Below are positions 45,212 to 52,702 of a stretch of 64,000 nucleotides of DNA, piece by piece. Location of the stretch: positions 1 to 64,000 of the forward strand of contig NZ_FOKP01000028.1 in NCBI RefSeq assembly GCF_900112185.1, read 5' to 3'. Position 1 is the first letter of the stretch, and every line of letters begins with the position of its first letter. Made by a program: the position numbers and the translations under genes. The notes below the pieces were generated by a model. The model was not told the origin of the DNA. It did not search any database and saw only the letters and a program-made list of their open reading frames with translations. The DNA comes from Allobosea sp. CRIB-10. GTDB lineage: Bacteria > Pseudomonadota > Alphaproteobacteria > Rhizobiales > Beijerinckiaceae.

Positions 45212-46369
45212 ATGTCCGCCGCCCCGCAGCCTGGCTTGAGCTGGCGGCGGCGGGCGCATCTGGTCATCGACCGCGGCGCCGGCGACGATCTTTCGGCCAA
45301 GCTGGTCCATGGCGGGCTGGTCGCACTGATCGTGATCAATATCGCGGCGCTGGTGCTGGAATCGGTGCCCAGCCTCGCCGCCGCTCATGGTCGAGCGTTC
45401 CATTGGATCGAGCTCGTCTCGACCGTGCTTTTCACGCTGGAATATGCGGTCCGGCTCTGGACCGCGCCCGAACATGCGCGCTATCGCGGCCTCAGCGATT
45501 GGGCAGCGCGGCGCGCCTATGCGCTGTCTCCGCCGGCACTGCTCGATTTTCTCGCGACCTTTCCGCTCTATGCGGCGCTGCTCGGCTATGGCGATCTCAA
45601 GATCCTGCTGCTGTTCCGGCTGGTGCGCTTTTTCAAGCTCGGGCGCTATTCGCCCGGCATGGCCTCGCTCGGCGCAGCGCTCCATGCCGAGCGCAAGGCG
45701 CTCGCTGCCTGCGTCGTCATTCTGGTCGGCGTGATGCTGCTCTCGGCGACCGCGATGCATTTCGTCGAGCACGATGTCCAGCCGGACAAGTTCGGCACCA
45801 TCCCCGACGCGATGTGGTGGGCGATCGTGACGCTGACCACTGTCGGCTATGGCGATGCCTTCCCGATCAGCCCGCTCGGCAAGGTCGTGGCGTCGCTGAC
45901 CGCGGTGATGGGTCTCGTCATGCTGGCGCTGCCGGTCGGCATCATCGCCACCGCTTTCTCCCAGGAAATCCATCGCCGCGAATTCGTGGTGACCTGGAGC
46001 ATGCTGGCGCGCGTGCCGCTGTTCAGCGGCCTCAGCGCCGCCGAGATCGCGGAGATCATGAACGCGTTGCGCGCCCAGACCGTGCGCGGCGGCGGCGTCG
46101 TGCTGCATCCGCACGAGCCGGCCCAGTCGCTCTATTTCGTCGCCAGCGGCGAGGTCGAACTCGTCGAGCCCGACGGCAGTCGGCGGCTCGACGAAGGCTG
46201 CTATTTCGGCGAGCTCCGCCTGACCGAGCTCGCGCCGGCGCAAAGCGGCATCGCCGCGCGCGCCACGGTCGCGACCAAGCTGCTCGTCCTTGATCCTGCC
46301 GATTTTCGCCTGCTCATGCTGCGCCACCCGGAACTCGCCGGCCATCTCCACCGACTTGCAGCCGTATGA
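45212..46369 (+). CDS. Voltage-type potassium channel with a C-terminal cyclic-nucleotide-binding domain
   Basis: 385 residues from the ATG at 45212, eight bases after alaS. Six membrane segments, with the S4-like positive helix LLLFRLVRFFKLGRYSPG. The selectivity filter TVGYGD is at 210-215, within the pore loop WWAIVTLTTVGYGDAFPISP. A cNMP-binding-type domain (about 265-380) contains LYFVASGEVELVEPDGSRRL and CYFGELRLTELAP; the usual phosphate-binding Arg is not obvious in it. It resembles the Mesorhizobium MlotiK1 type. The next gene overlaps its stop. Confidence 0.88.
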   Translation: MSAAPQPGLSWRRRAHLVIDRGAGDDLSAKLVHGGLVALIVINIAALVLESVPSLAAAHGRAFHWIELVSTVLFTLEYAVRLWTAPEHARYRGLSDWAARRAYALSPPALLDFLATFPLYAALLGYGDLKILLLFRLVRFFKLGRYSPGMASLGAALHAERKALAACVVILVGVMLLSATAMHFVEHDVQPDKFGTIPDAMWWAIVTLTTVGYGDAFPISPLGKVVASLTAVMGLVMLALPVGIIATAFSQEIHRREFVVTWSMLARVPLFSGLSAAEIAEIMNALRAQTVRGGGVVLHPHEPAQSLYFVASGEVELVEPDGSRRLDEGCYFGELRLTELAPAQSGIAARATVATKLLVLDPADFRLLMLRHPELAGHLHRLAAV

Positions 46370-46995
46370 TGCCGACCCGCCGCACCGCCCTTGCCCTGCT
46401 CCTCTGCGCAGGCAGTCCCGTCTTGGCCCAGCAGCCGCGGCCGCAGCGCCCGCCGCAAGGCCCGAGCCTGTCCGGACCGCGGACGTTGATGGCCGGGGCG
46501 ATGGCGACCGCCTTCGTCAGCCGCGCCCCGGCCAATGCCCGCCTCGCCATCAGCCGGCCGACCGATCCGCCGGAAGCGGCGATCGTCGCCTCGCCGCTCG
46601 GCCAGGCGACGGTGCTGTCACTGCCGGCGCCGGGCGAGGTCGGCACCTATGAATGGCGTCTGCTCGGCGAGGTCGACGGCAAGCCGGTCATTCTGCTGCG
46701 CCAGCCCCTGGCGACGACGGCTCCAGCTGCGACGCTCGCCGCCCCCGCCCGCGTCGCGCGCGGCAATCCCCTGCCGGTGCGCGGCATCGGCCCCAATGGC
46801 GATCGCGACCGCGTCGTGCTGGTGAAGCCGGATGCGCCGCCGGAGGCGCAGGGGCCGAACTTCTTCCCGGCCGAGAATGTCGAGAGCACGCTGGAGGCCC
46901 CGGCCGAGCCCGGCACCTACGAATTGCGCTATGTGATGGACGCCCCGCTCACCGGCCCGCGCGTGCTGGCGCGGCGCGAGGTCGTGGTCGAATAG
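46366..46995 (+). CDS. Exported protein with Ig-like C-terminal domain, unknown function
   Basis: 209 residues. Signal peptide (RRTALALLLCAGSPVLAQ) and a Pro-rich linker, then a domain ending EAPAEPGTYELRYVMDAPLT and ARREVVVE. The last part resembles the Ig-like tail found at the end of VWA-domain proteins. The start overlaps the channel gene's stop (ATGA), suggesting co-translation. Function unknown. Confidence 0.7.
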   Translation: MMPTRRTALALLLCAGSPVLAQQPRPQRPPQGPSLSGPRTLMAGAMATAFVSRAPANARLAISRPTDPPEAAIVASPLGQATVLSLPAPGEVGTYEWRLLGEVDGKPVILLRQPLATTAPAATLAAPARVARGNPLPVRGIGPNGDRDRVVLVKPDAPPEAQGPNFFPAENVESTLEAPAEPGTYELRYVMDAPLTGPRVLARREVVVE

Positions 46996-46998
46996 CGC

Positions 46999-47460
46999 TC
47001 AGTCGTGGTCCGGATGCTGGCGCGAGCGATAGGCCGGCAGTTCATCCGCCGGGATGTCGTCCTCGGTCCGCGTGCCTTCCAGCCGGCAGAACTCGTCGAA
47101 CCAGGGCGCCCTGCCCTCGATCCCATAGGCATGGCTAGGCGGAAAGGCGCTCGCATCGTCGAGGCTGCCGACCGCGAGCGAGAGCGTGCCCATGCCGGGA
47201 TAGCTGAAACTCAGCGGCGTGCCGCAATCGCGGCAGAAGCCACGCTCGGCCACCTCGGAGGAGTAGAAGACGGAAGGCCTGCCGCGCGTCCAGACGACGT
47301 CGGCGATGCGCGAGGAGGCGAAGGCGCCGAAATAATTGCCCACCGCCTTCTGGCACATCCGGCAGAAGCAGACCGAAACCTTGCGCGGCGGCTTCAGCAG
47401 GCGATAGCGCACCGCGCCGCATTGGCAACCGCCGGTGAGAGAGGGCGTTGTTCCGGTCAT
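46999..47460 (-). CDS. GFA-family protein (glutathione-dependent formaldehyde-activating enzyme fold)
   Basis: 153 residues from the ATG at 47460 (a Met at 47487 would add nine residues). Zinc-site motifs: GGCQCGAVRY, SVCFCRMCQKAVG and GFCRDCGTPLSFSYPG, the full Cys set of the family. GFA members handle S-hydroxymethylglutathione or bind small thiol-linked compounds. The substrate here is unknown. It is on the minus strand, downstream of an HxlR gene. Confidence 0.88.
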   Translation of the reverse strand: MTGTTPSLTGGCQCGAVRYRLLKPPRKVSVCFCRMCQKAVGNYFGAFASSRIADVVWTRGRPSVFYSSEVAERGFCRDCGTPLSFSYPGMGTLSLAVGSLDDASAFPPSHAYGIEGRAPWFDEFCRLEGTRTEDDIPADELPAYRSRQHPDHD

Positions 47461-47503
47461 GTCGGCTTGCCGTCCCAGTTCGCGCACCCAGGTGATGAAG
47501 CGA

Positions 47504-47920
47504 TCAAATGTTGCTCGATATCAACGCCGCCGAATGCGCCCCGCCTGGAGGCGCCAGTGGCAGTGCTGCTTCGGCATTGTCCCTGGCCTGCAAGGCTTCG
47601 CCCCAATCACGCAGGCTGATCAGCACCGGCTCCAGCGTGCGGCCGAAATCGGTCAGTTCATATTCGACGCGCGGCGGCACCTCGGGGTAGACGATCCGGC
47701 GTACGACGCCGTCGGCCTCGAGCTCGCGAAGCTGGATCGTCACCATCCGGGGCGTTGCGTTGGGTGTCAGACGGCACAGCGCATTGAAGCGCAATCGCCC
47801 TTCCAGAAGATGAAACATTAGAACGGGCTTCCAGATCCCGCCCAGGACGCTGAGCGTCGCTTCAACCGCACACCCTGTCCGGGTCGCCCTGCGGCGGGCC
47901 TGCCTGACACTATCATTCAT
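47504..47920 (-). CDS. HxlR-family winged-helix regulator
   Basis: 138 residues. The HxlR core is AVEATLSVLGGIWKPVLMFH, LLEGRLRFNALCRLTPNATP and MVTIQLRELEADGVVRR, with VEYELTDFG. A cysteine near residue 17 (TGCAV) stands at the position of the redox-sensing Cys of thiol-type HxlR proteins. The ATG at 47918-47920 lies inside a perfect palindrome, suggesting autoregulation. It is divergent from a quinone-reductase-like gene, a common HxlR pairing. Confidence 0.9.
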   Translation of the reverse strand: MNDSVRQARRRATRTGCAVEATLSVLGGIWKPVLMFHLLEGRLRFNALCRLTPNATPRMVTIQLRELEADGVVRRIVYPEVPPRVEYELTDFGRTLEPVLISLRDWGEALQARDNAEAALPLAPPGGAHSAALISSNI

Positions 47921-47926
47921 GATAGT
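47909..47926. promoter_or_regulatory. Palindrome ACTATCA-TTCA-TGATAGT spanning the hxlR start codon
   Basis: Perfect 7-bp arms around a 4-base centre. The hxlR initiator ATG is at 47918-47920, inside the centre and right arm. A protein bound here would block transcription or translation of the HxlR gene itself. Confidence 0.6.
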
Positions 47927-48007
47927 ACATGTTCCTTTTGATCGTACTTACGAACACATCCTTATCTGCCTAGGTCTAGCGCGCCAACCCCGACCAAGGA
48001 GACGACA

Positions 48008-49009
48008 TTGCGCGCTTATCGACTGAACGGAACGAATGCCCCGCTGACGCTGCTCGACCAACCGGCCACCAAGGCGGGCCCGGGGGAAGTGCTTGTCGAT
48101 CTCAAGGCAGCCACCCTCAATTACCGGGATCTGATCGTGCAGGAGGGGCGCTACGGCGGAGAGCAGAAGCACGATCTCGTCCCGCTTTCCGACGGCGCGG
48201 GCATCATCACCGCGATTGGAGACGGCGTGTCCCGCGACCGGCTCGGCCAGCGCGTCGTGCTCGGCTTCATGCCAGGATGGCTGGACGGGGCGTTCTCGGC
48301 GCGCAAGCAGGCGACCGCACTCGGCGGCGGCTTCGTCGACGGCGTGCTCCGTGAACAGATCGTCCTTCCAGCTGCCGCTGCCATCACCTTTCCGGAAACC
48401 TGGACGTTTGAAGAGGCTGCCGCTTATCCCTGCGCCGGAGTCACGGCCTGGAACTGCCTGTTCGGGGGCCGCGGCCTGCGTCCCGGCGACAGCGTCCTGG
48501 TCGAGGGCACCGGCGGCGTCTCAACCTTCGCATTGCAAATGGCCCGAGCCGCCGGGGCGCGCGTGATTGTCACCTCCAGCTCGGACGAGAAGCTCGCTGG
48601 GGCGCGCAGGCTCGGCGCGGAAGCGACGATCAATTATCGCACCACGCCCAATTGGGGTGAAGTCGCCGCGGACATGGCCGGCGGCGAGGGTGTCGATCTC
48701 GTCGTTGAGGTCGGCGGCTCGGGGACGTTGAACCAGGCGCTTCGCGCAGCCCGGCCCGGAGGCGAAGTTGCTCTGGTCGGCGTTCTGACCGGGTTCTCCG
48801 GTGAAATCGACACCGGTGCAATCCTGATGAAGGCGATCGACGTTCGAGGAGTCTATGTCGGCTCCGTCGCGGATCTTGGCGCCGCGGTTGCCACGGGCGT
48901 CAAGCCTCTGATCGACGAGGCATTCCCCTTCATGGCGGCCCAAGCTGCATACGACCGGCTGCGCAGTGGTCAGCATCGCGGCAAGGTTGCGATCAAAATT
49001 GCAGCGTGA
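48008..49009 (+). CDS. Zinc-free alcohol dehydrogenase/quinone oxidoreductase family protein (MDR)
   Basis: 333 residues from a TTG start at 48008 with AAGGAG upstream. MDR features: GEVLVDLKAATLNYRDLIVQ near the N-terminus; the nucleotide-binding fold VLVEGTGGVSTFALQMARAA, with ARVIVTSSSDEKLAGARRLG; and DLVVEVGGSGTLNQALRAAR. No structural or catalytic zinc Cys set is seen, as for quinone reductase-type members. It is divergent from the HxlR gene, which may respond to its quinone or aldehyde substrate. Confidence 0.9.
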   Translation: MRAYRLNGTNAPLTLLDQPATKAGPGEVLVDLKAATLNYRDLIVQEGRYGGEQKHDLVPLSDGAGIITAIGDGVSRDRLGQRVVLGFMPGWLDGAFSARKQATALGGGFVDGVLREQIVLPAAAAITFPETWTFEEAAAYPCAGVTAWNCLFGGRGLRPGDSVLVEGTGGVSTFALQMARAAGARVIVTSSSDEKLAGARRLGAEATINYRTTPNWGEVAADMAGGEGVDLVVEVGGSGTLNQALRAARPGGEVALVGVLTGFSGEIDTGAILMKAIDVRGVYVGSVADLGAAVATGVKPLIDEAFPFMAAQAAYDRLRSGQHRGKVAIKIAA

Positions 49010-49045
49010 GCTGCGGGCGGGTGCCCTGCGACTGCACAACGAAAA

Positions 49046-49067
49046 AGCCCGGCCAGAAGGCCGGGCT
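49046..49067 (-). terminator. Terminator of icd
   Basis: Stem AGCCCGGCC / GGCCGGGCT with loop AGAA. On the minus strand it is followed by TTTTTC, so it terminates icd; it also lies at the 3' end of the divergently encoded oxidoreductase. Confidence 0.75.
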
Positions 49068-49093
49068 CCCATTTCAGGCAACCGATGGCGTGC

Positions 49094-50308
49094 TTACGCG
49101 GTCATCGCCTTGCGCAGGTTGTCGCTGACCTTGTCGAGGAAGCCGGTGGTCGAGAGGAACTTCTGGTCGGGGCCGACCAGCAGCGCCAGATCCTTGGTCA
49201 TATCGCCCGCCTCGACCGTGTCGACGGTGACCTTCTCCAGCAGCTTGGCGAAATCGGCCAGGGCCTGGTTGTCGTCGAGCTTGGCGCGATGCGACAGGCC
49301 GCGGGTCCAGGCGAAGATCGAGGCGATCGAGTTTGTCGAGGTCTCCTTGCCCTTCTGGTGCTCGCGATAATGGCGGGTCACCGTGCCGTGGGCGGCCTCG
49401 GCCTCGACGGTCTTGCCGTCCGGCGTCATCAGCACCGAGGTCATCAGGCCGAGCGAGCCGAAGCCCTGCGCCACCGTGTCGGACTGGACGTCGCCATCGT
49501 AGTTCTTGCAGGCCCAGACATAGCCGCCCGACCACTTCAGCGCCGAAGCGACCATGTCGTCGATCAGGCGGTGCTCATAGATGATGCCGAGCTTGTCGAA
49601 CTCCGCCTTGAACTCGGCCTCGTAGACTTCCTGGAAGATGTCCTTGAAGCGGCCGTCATAGGCCTTGAGGATGGTGTTCTTGGTCGAGAGATAGACCGGG
49701 TACTTGCGGATCAGGCCGTAGTTCAGCGACGCCCGGGCGAAGTCGCGGATCGACTCGTCGAGATTGTACATCGCCATGGCGACGCCCGAGCCCGGCGACT
49801 TGAACACTTCCTTCTCGATCACCTGGCCGTCCTCGCCGACGAACTTGATCGTCAGCGTGCCCTTGCCGGGGAACTTGAAGTCGGTCGCACGGTACTGGTC
49901 GCCGAAGGCGTGACGGCCGACGACGATCGGCTGGGTCCAGCCGGGGACGAGGCGCGGCACGTTCTTGCAGATGATCGGCTCGCGGAAGATCACGCCGCCG
50001 AGGATGTTGCGGATCGTGCCGTTCGGGCTCTTCCACATCTCCTTGAGGCTGAACTCCTTCACGCGGGCCTCGTCCGGCGTGATGGTGGCGCACTTCACCG
50101 CGACGCCATGCTTCTTGGTGGCGTGGGCGGCGTCTATCGTGACCTGATCGTTGGTCGCGTCGCGGTTCTGGACCGAGAGGTCGAAGTAATCGAGCTCGAG
50201 GTCGAGATAGGGGAAGATCAGCTTGTCCTTGATGTGCTGCCAGATGATGCGGGTCATCTCGTCGCCGTCCATGTCGACGATCGGGTTGGCGACCTTGATC
50301 TTGCTCAT
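49094..50308 (-). CDS. icd: NADP-dependent isocitrate dehydrogenase
   Basis: 404 residues, the type II homodimeric enzyme. Characteristic segments are NPIVDMDGDEMTRIIWQHIK, YLDLELDYFDLSVQNRDATN, KSPNGTIRNILGGVIFREPI and EAEAAHGTVTRHYREHQKGK. The cofactor loop HGTVTRHYR and the substrate-binding Arg residues support NADP use. TCA-cycle enzyme. Divergent from an SDR gene. Confidence 0.97.
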   Translation of the reverse strand: MSKIKVANPIVDMDGDEMTRIIWQHIKDKLIFPYLDLELDYFDLSVQNRDATNDQVTIDAAHATKKHGVAVKCATITPDEARVKEFSLKEMWKSPNGTIRNILGGVIFREPIICKNVPRLVPGWTQPIVVGRHAFGDQYRATDFKFPGKGTLTIKFVGEDGQVIEKEVFKSPGSGVAMAMYNLDESIRDFARASLNYGLIRKYPVYLSTKNTILKAYDGRFKDIFQEVYEAEFKAEFDKLGIIYEHRLIDDMVASALKWSGGYVWACKNYDGDVQSDTVAQGFGSLGLMTSVLMTPDGKTVEAEAAHGTVTRHYREHQKGKETSTNSIASIFAWTRGLSHRAKLDDNQALADFAKLLEKVTVDTVEAGDMTKDLALLVGPDQKFLSTTGFLDKVSDNLRKAMTA

Positions 50309-50525
50309 GTGATGCGACCCCTGCTCTGGTCAGTCTGGAACGTTTCCGGGCTGCAACGACCTCGCCGCAGCCGCCCGCGCGCTTCCTAGCGGGTTCCGCT
50401 TCCATGGGGAAGCCGGCCTTTCGTGCAACGTGCGAGGACCTGGCCCGCCGTCTCACCTCTGCCGATGCAGGGCGCCCCGCCGCCAACGCAGTTGGCAAGC
50501 CTGCGAACCGATTTAGATTGGAGGG

Positions 50526-51248
50526 ATGATGGCCTCCTCCTCTTCCCCCTTCGCCCTCGTCACCGGCGGCACCCGCGGCATCGGCGCGGGTGTGGCGCTG
50601 GCGCTCGCCCAAGCCGGCTACCAGGTCCTCGCCACCGGCCTCACGCAGGACGAGGTCGCGGCGACGCCCGCCCATGCCGCGATCCGCCATGCCAGGCTCG
50701 ATGTCACCAGCGATGCCGAGGTCGCCGCCGTCGTCGCGGCTTGCGAGCGCATCGACTCGCTGGTGAATTGCGCCGGCATGATCCAGCGCGGCGGCAAGGA
50801 GTTCGAGATCGAGGCCTTCCGGCTCACGCTCGAGGTCAACCTCACCGGCACGATGCGCATGTGCCTGGCGGCGAAGGACAAGCTCGCCGCGAGCAAAGGC
50901 GCGATCGTCAACACCGCCTCGATGCTGACCTTCCACGGCTCGGCCTATGCGCCGGGCTATGCCGCCTCGAAGGGTGGCGTCGGCCAGCTCACCAAATCGC
51001 TCGCCGCCGCCTGGGCGCCGGACGGCATCCGCGTCAACGCGGTCGCGCCCGGCTGGATCGCGACCGAACTGACCAGGCCGCTGGTCGAGGACGCCACCCG
51101 CTCCGCCCCGATCCTGTCGCGCACGCCGATGAACCGCTGGGGCGAGCCGGGCGATGTCGGCGGCGCGGTCCTGTTCCTGCTCTCCGATGCCGCCCGCTTC
51201 ATCACCGGCGCGATCCTGCCGGTCGACGGCGGCTACCTCGCCGTCTGA
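50526..51248 (+). CDS. Short-chain dehydrogenase/reductase
   Basis: 240 residues, a classical SDR. Nucleotide motif TGGTRGIG at 13-20, structural NCAG at 81-84, and catalytic Ser132, Tyr145 and Lys149 (YAASK). The C-terminus FITGAILPVDGGYLAV is typical. It starts at the ATG at 50526 and is followed 90 bp later by the dioxygenase-like cupin. The substrate is unknown, but the pairing suggests an aromatic ketone or alcohol step. Confidence 0.93.
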   Translation: MMASSSSPFALVTGGTRGIGAGVALALAQAGYQVLATGLTQDEVAATPAHAAIRHARLDVTSDAEVAAVVAACERIDSLVNCAGMIQRGGKEFEIEAFRLTLEVNLTGTMRMCLAAKDKLAASKGAIVNTASMLTFHGSAYAPGYAASKGGVGQLTKSLAAAWAPDGIRVNAVAPGWIATELTRPLVEDATRSAPILSRTPMNRWGEPGDVGGAVLFLLSDAARFITGAILPVDGGYLAV

Positions 51249-51337
51249 AAGACCCTAAAGATGTCAACGACCTGGCGGCGCTTCCTGAATCGATCGCCCA
51301 GCCAGCTGAATCAGAAGCTCAACCGGAGGAAATCGCG

Positions 51338-51883
51338 ATGAACAAGGTCAGCCCGGTCCCGGTCCAGGTCAGCACCGAAGAACGCTGGACTCCCTATCGG
51401 CATCCGCAGCCGAAGGATTCCCCGCCGGAGCTGATCGTGCCGAACGTCATCCCCGACGACGAGCGCATCTGGGTTCCGGTCGACGACAATGTCTGGTTCC
51501 GCCCCTTATGCCTCTGCGTGACGCGCGGCTACTGGATGAACCTGCTGCGCGTGCGCCGCGCCGGCGTGCTCTCGCGCCATCGCCATCCTCAGCCCGTGCA
51601 CGGCTATGTGCTGAAGGGCAAGTGGCGCTATCTCGAACATGACTGGGTCGCGACGGAGGGTTCCTATGTCTACGAGGCGCCCGGCGAGACCCATACGCTG
51701 GTGGTCGATCCCGATGTCGAGGAGATGATCACCATGTTCCAGGTCAATGGCGCGATGATCTATGTCGACCCGGACGGCAAATGCCTCGGCTATGACGACG
51801 TCTTCACCCGGCTCGACAAATGCCGGGCGCATTATGCGACGAACGGGCTCGGGGCTGACTACGCCGACCAGTTCATCCGCTGA
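51338..51883 (+). CDS. 2,4'-dihydroxyacetophenone dioxygenase-like cupin
   Basis: 181 residues from the ATG at 51338, with GGAGGA upstream. Cupin motif SRHRHPQPVHGYVLKGKWRY, with ligand candidates His81, His83 and His119 (EAPGETHTLVV). EMITMFQVNGAMIYVDPDGK and CLGYDDVFTRLDK match the family of iron cupins that cleave the C-C bond of 2,4'-dihydroxyacetophenone. The activity is inferred from family resemblance; another hydroxyketone could be the substrate. Probably in an operon with the SDR. Confidence 0.85.
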   Translation: MNKVSPVPVQVSTEERWTPYRHPQPKDSPPELIVPNVIPDDERIWVPVDDNVWFRPLCLCVTRGYWMNLLRVRRAGVLSRHRHPQPVHGYVLKGKWRYLEHDWVATEGSYVYEAPGETHTLVVDPDVEEMITMFQVNGAMIYVDPDGKCLGYDDVFTRLDKCRAHYATNGLGADYADQFIR

Positions 51884-51903
51884 GGCCGAGCAACCCACCC
51901 AAC

Positions 51904-52023
51904 AGTCCTCATCCTGAGGAGCGATCCATGGGATCGCGTCTCGAAGGATGATCCAGGAGGTTCTGGAAACAACTGGAGCATCCTTCGAGACGCGGGCTTC
52001 GCCCGCTCCTCAGGATGAGGGCT
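51904..52023. repeat. Palindromic repeat, copy C (long form)
   Basis: Outer arms AGTCCTCATCCTGAGGAGC (51904-51922) and GCTCCTCAGGATGAGGGCT (52005-52023). Inner arms GCGTCTCGAAGGATG (51936-51950) and CATCCTTCGAGACGC (51979-51993). Between outer and inner arms are two further self-complementary stretches, GCGATCC-ATG-GGATCGC (51921-51937) and GCGGGC-TTC-GCCCGC (51992-52006). It sits between the convergent cupin gene and fliX. Confidence 0.9.
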
Positions 52024-52038
52024 ATCGAGATATGGGTT

Positions 52039-52446
52039 TCAGCGCCCGAGCTTCGCCAGCTCGACCGCGGCGCGCAGTTCGATATGGGCGAGCACCTCGT
52101 CGAGGCGCGGATCGTCAGTCGCCTCGCGCCGGGCCGACAGCATCGCCTTCAGCCGCTCGAGCTCGGCCGGCGAGACTCGTCCCGCGAGCAGGGCGGCCTT
52201 GAGCCGGTCGAGCCCGTCGAGCAGGTCGTGGCCGCGGCGCGCCTGGCGGCGCTTGCGCTCCTGCCCGTCCTCCTCGGCCTGGACCGCGAGCAGCCCGTCG
52301 AGCGAGCCGGCATGGCTGACGGCCGCGCCCTGCGCCGACGCCGCGCTCTCGCGCGCCGGCAGGCGGAAGGTCGAACCGCCAGTAGAGGCGCTGCGGCTTG
52401 TCGACGTGGTCGATGAGATCGGGCTGCGCTGGTCGATGCGGATCAT
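52039..52446 (-). CDS. fliX: Flagellar assembly regulator FliX
   Basis: 135 residues from the ATG at 52446 (a GTG one codon earlier is also in frame). A disordered Ser/Thr-rich N-terminus is followed by the FliX helical core (HDLLDGLDRLKAALLAGRVS, ELERLKAMLSARREATDDPR and LAHIELRAAVELAKLGR). In Caulobacter FliX is a trans-acting partner of the sigma-54 activator FlbD that couples class II assembly to class III transcription. Divergent from flgI, as in Caulobacter. Confidence 0.88.
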   Translation of the reverse strand: MIRIDQRSPISSTTSTSRSASTGGSTFRLPARESAASAQGAAVSHAGSLDGLLAVQAEEDGQERKRRQARRGHDLLDGLDRLKAALLAGRVSPAELERLKAMLSARREATDDPRLDEVLAHIELRAAVELAKLGR

Positions 52447-52522
52447 CACGCTCTCGCAAGGTCGGCCTGAAAAGGCGCTGCATGGACGCTGCCCGACCCA
52501 TATCCTTGTGCCGGCAACGTGG

Positions 52523-52537
52523 TTAACGAGCGGTAAA
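52523..52537 (-). promoter_or_regulatory. Near-CtrA box upstream of fliX
   Basis: On the minus strand TTTA-CCGCTCG-TTAACC, one mismatch from TTAA-N7-TTAACC. It lies about 77 bp before the fliX start and on the fliX side of the divergent promoter region. Confidence 0.5.
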
Positions 52538-52652
52538 TCGCCCGGCAGGATTTGCCGGGGGCGGCAGCTTTGCGCCGGCTGCGGCGCCCTGCCCGATCAG
52601 GCCACCGATCTCTAAAAGCCTGATTAAAAAGCGTTTTCACTTTCTCCCAAAC

Positions 52653-52668
52653 TGGCACGCTCTTCGCA
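52653..52668 (+). promoter_or_regulatory. Sigma-54-type -24/-12 promoter of flgI
   Basis: TGGCACGCTCTTCGCA matches TGGCACR-N4-TTGCA with one mismatch (C for T in the -12 part) and the exact GG-N10-GC spacing. It lies 34 bp before the flgI ATG, so the predicted 5' leader is short. Sigma-54 class III control fits FliX/FlbD. Confidence 0.75.
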
Positions 52669-52702
52669 CCGGGGTGGGGAGATCAGATTCACCCGGTGTG
52701 CC

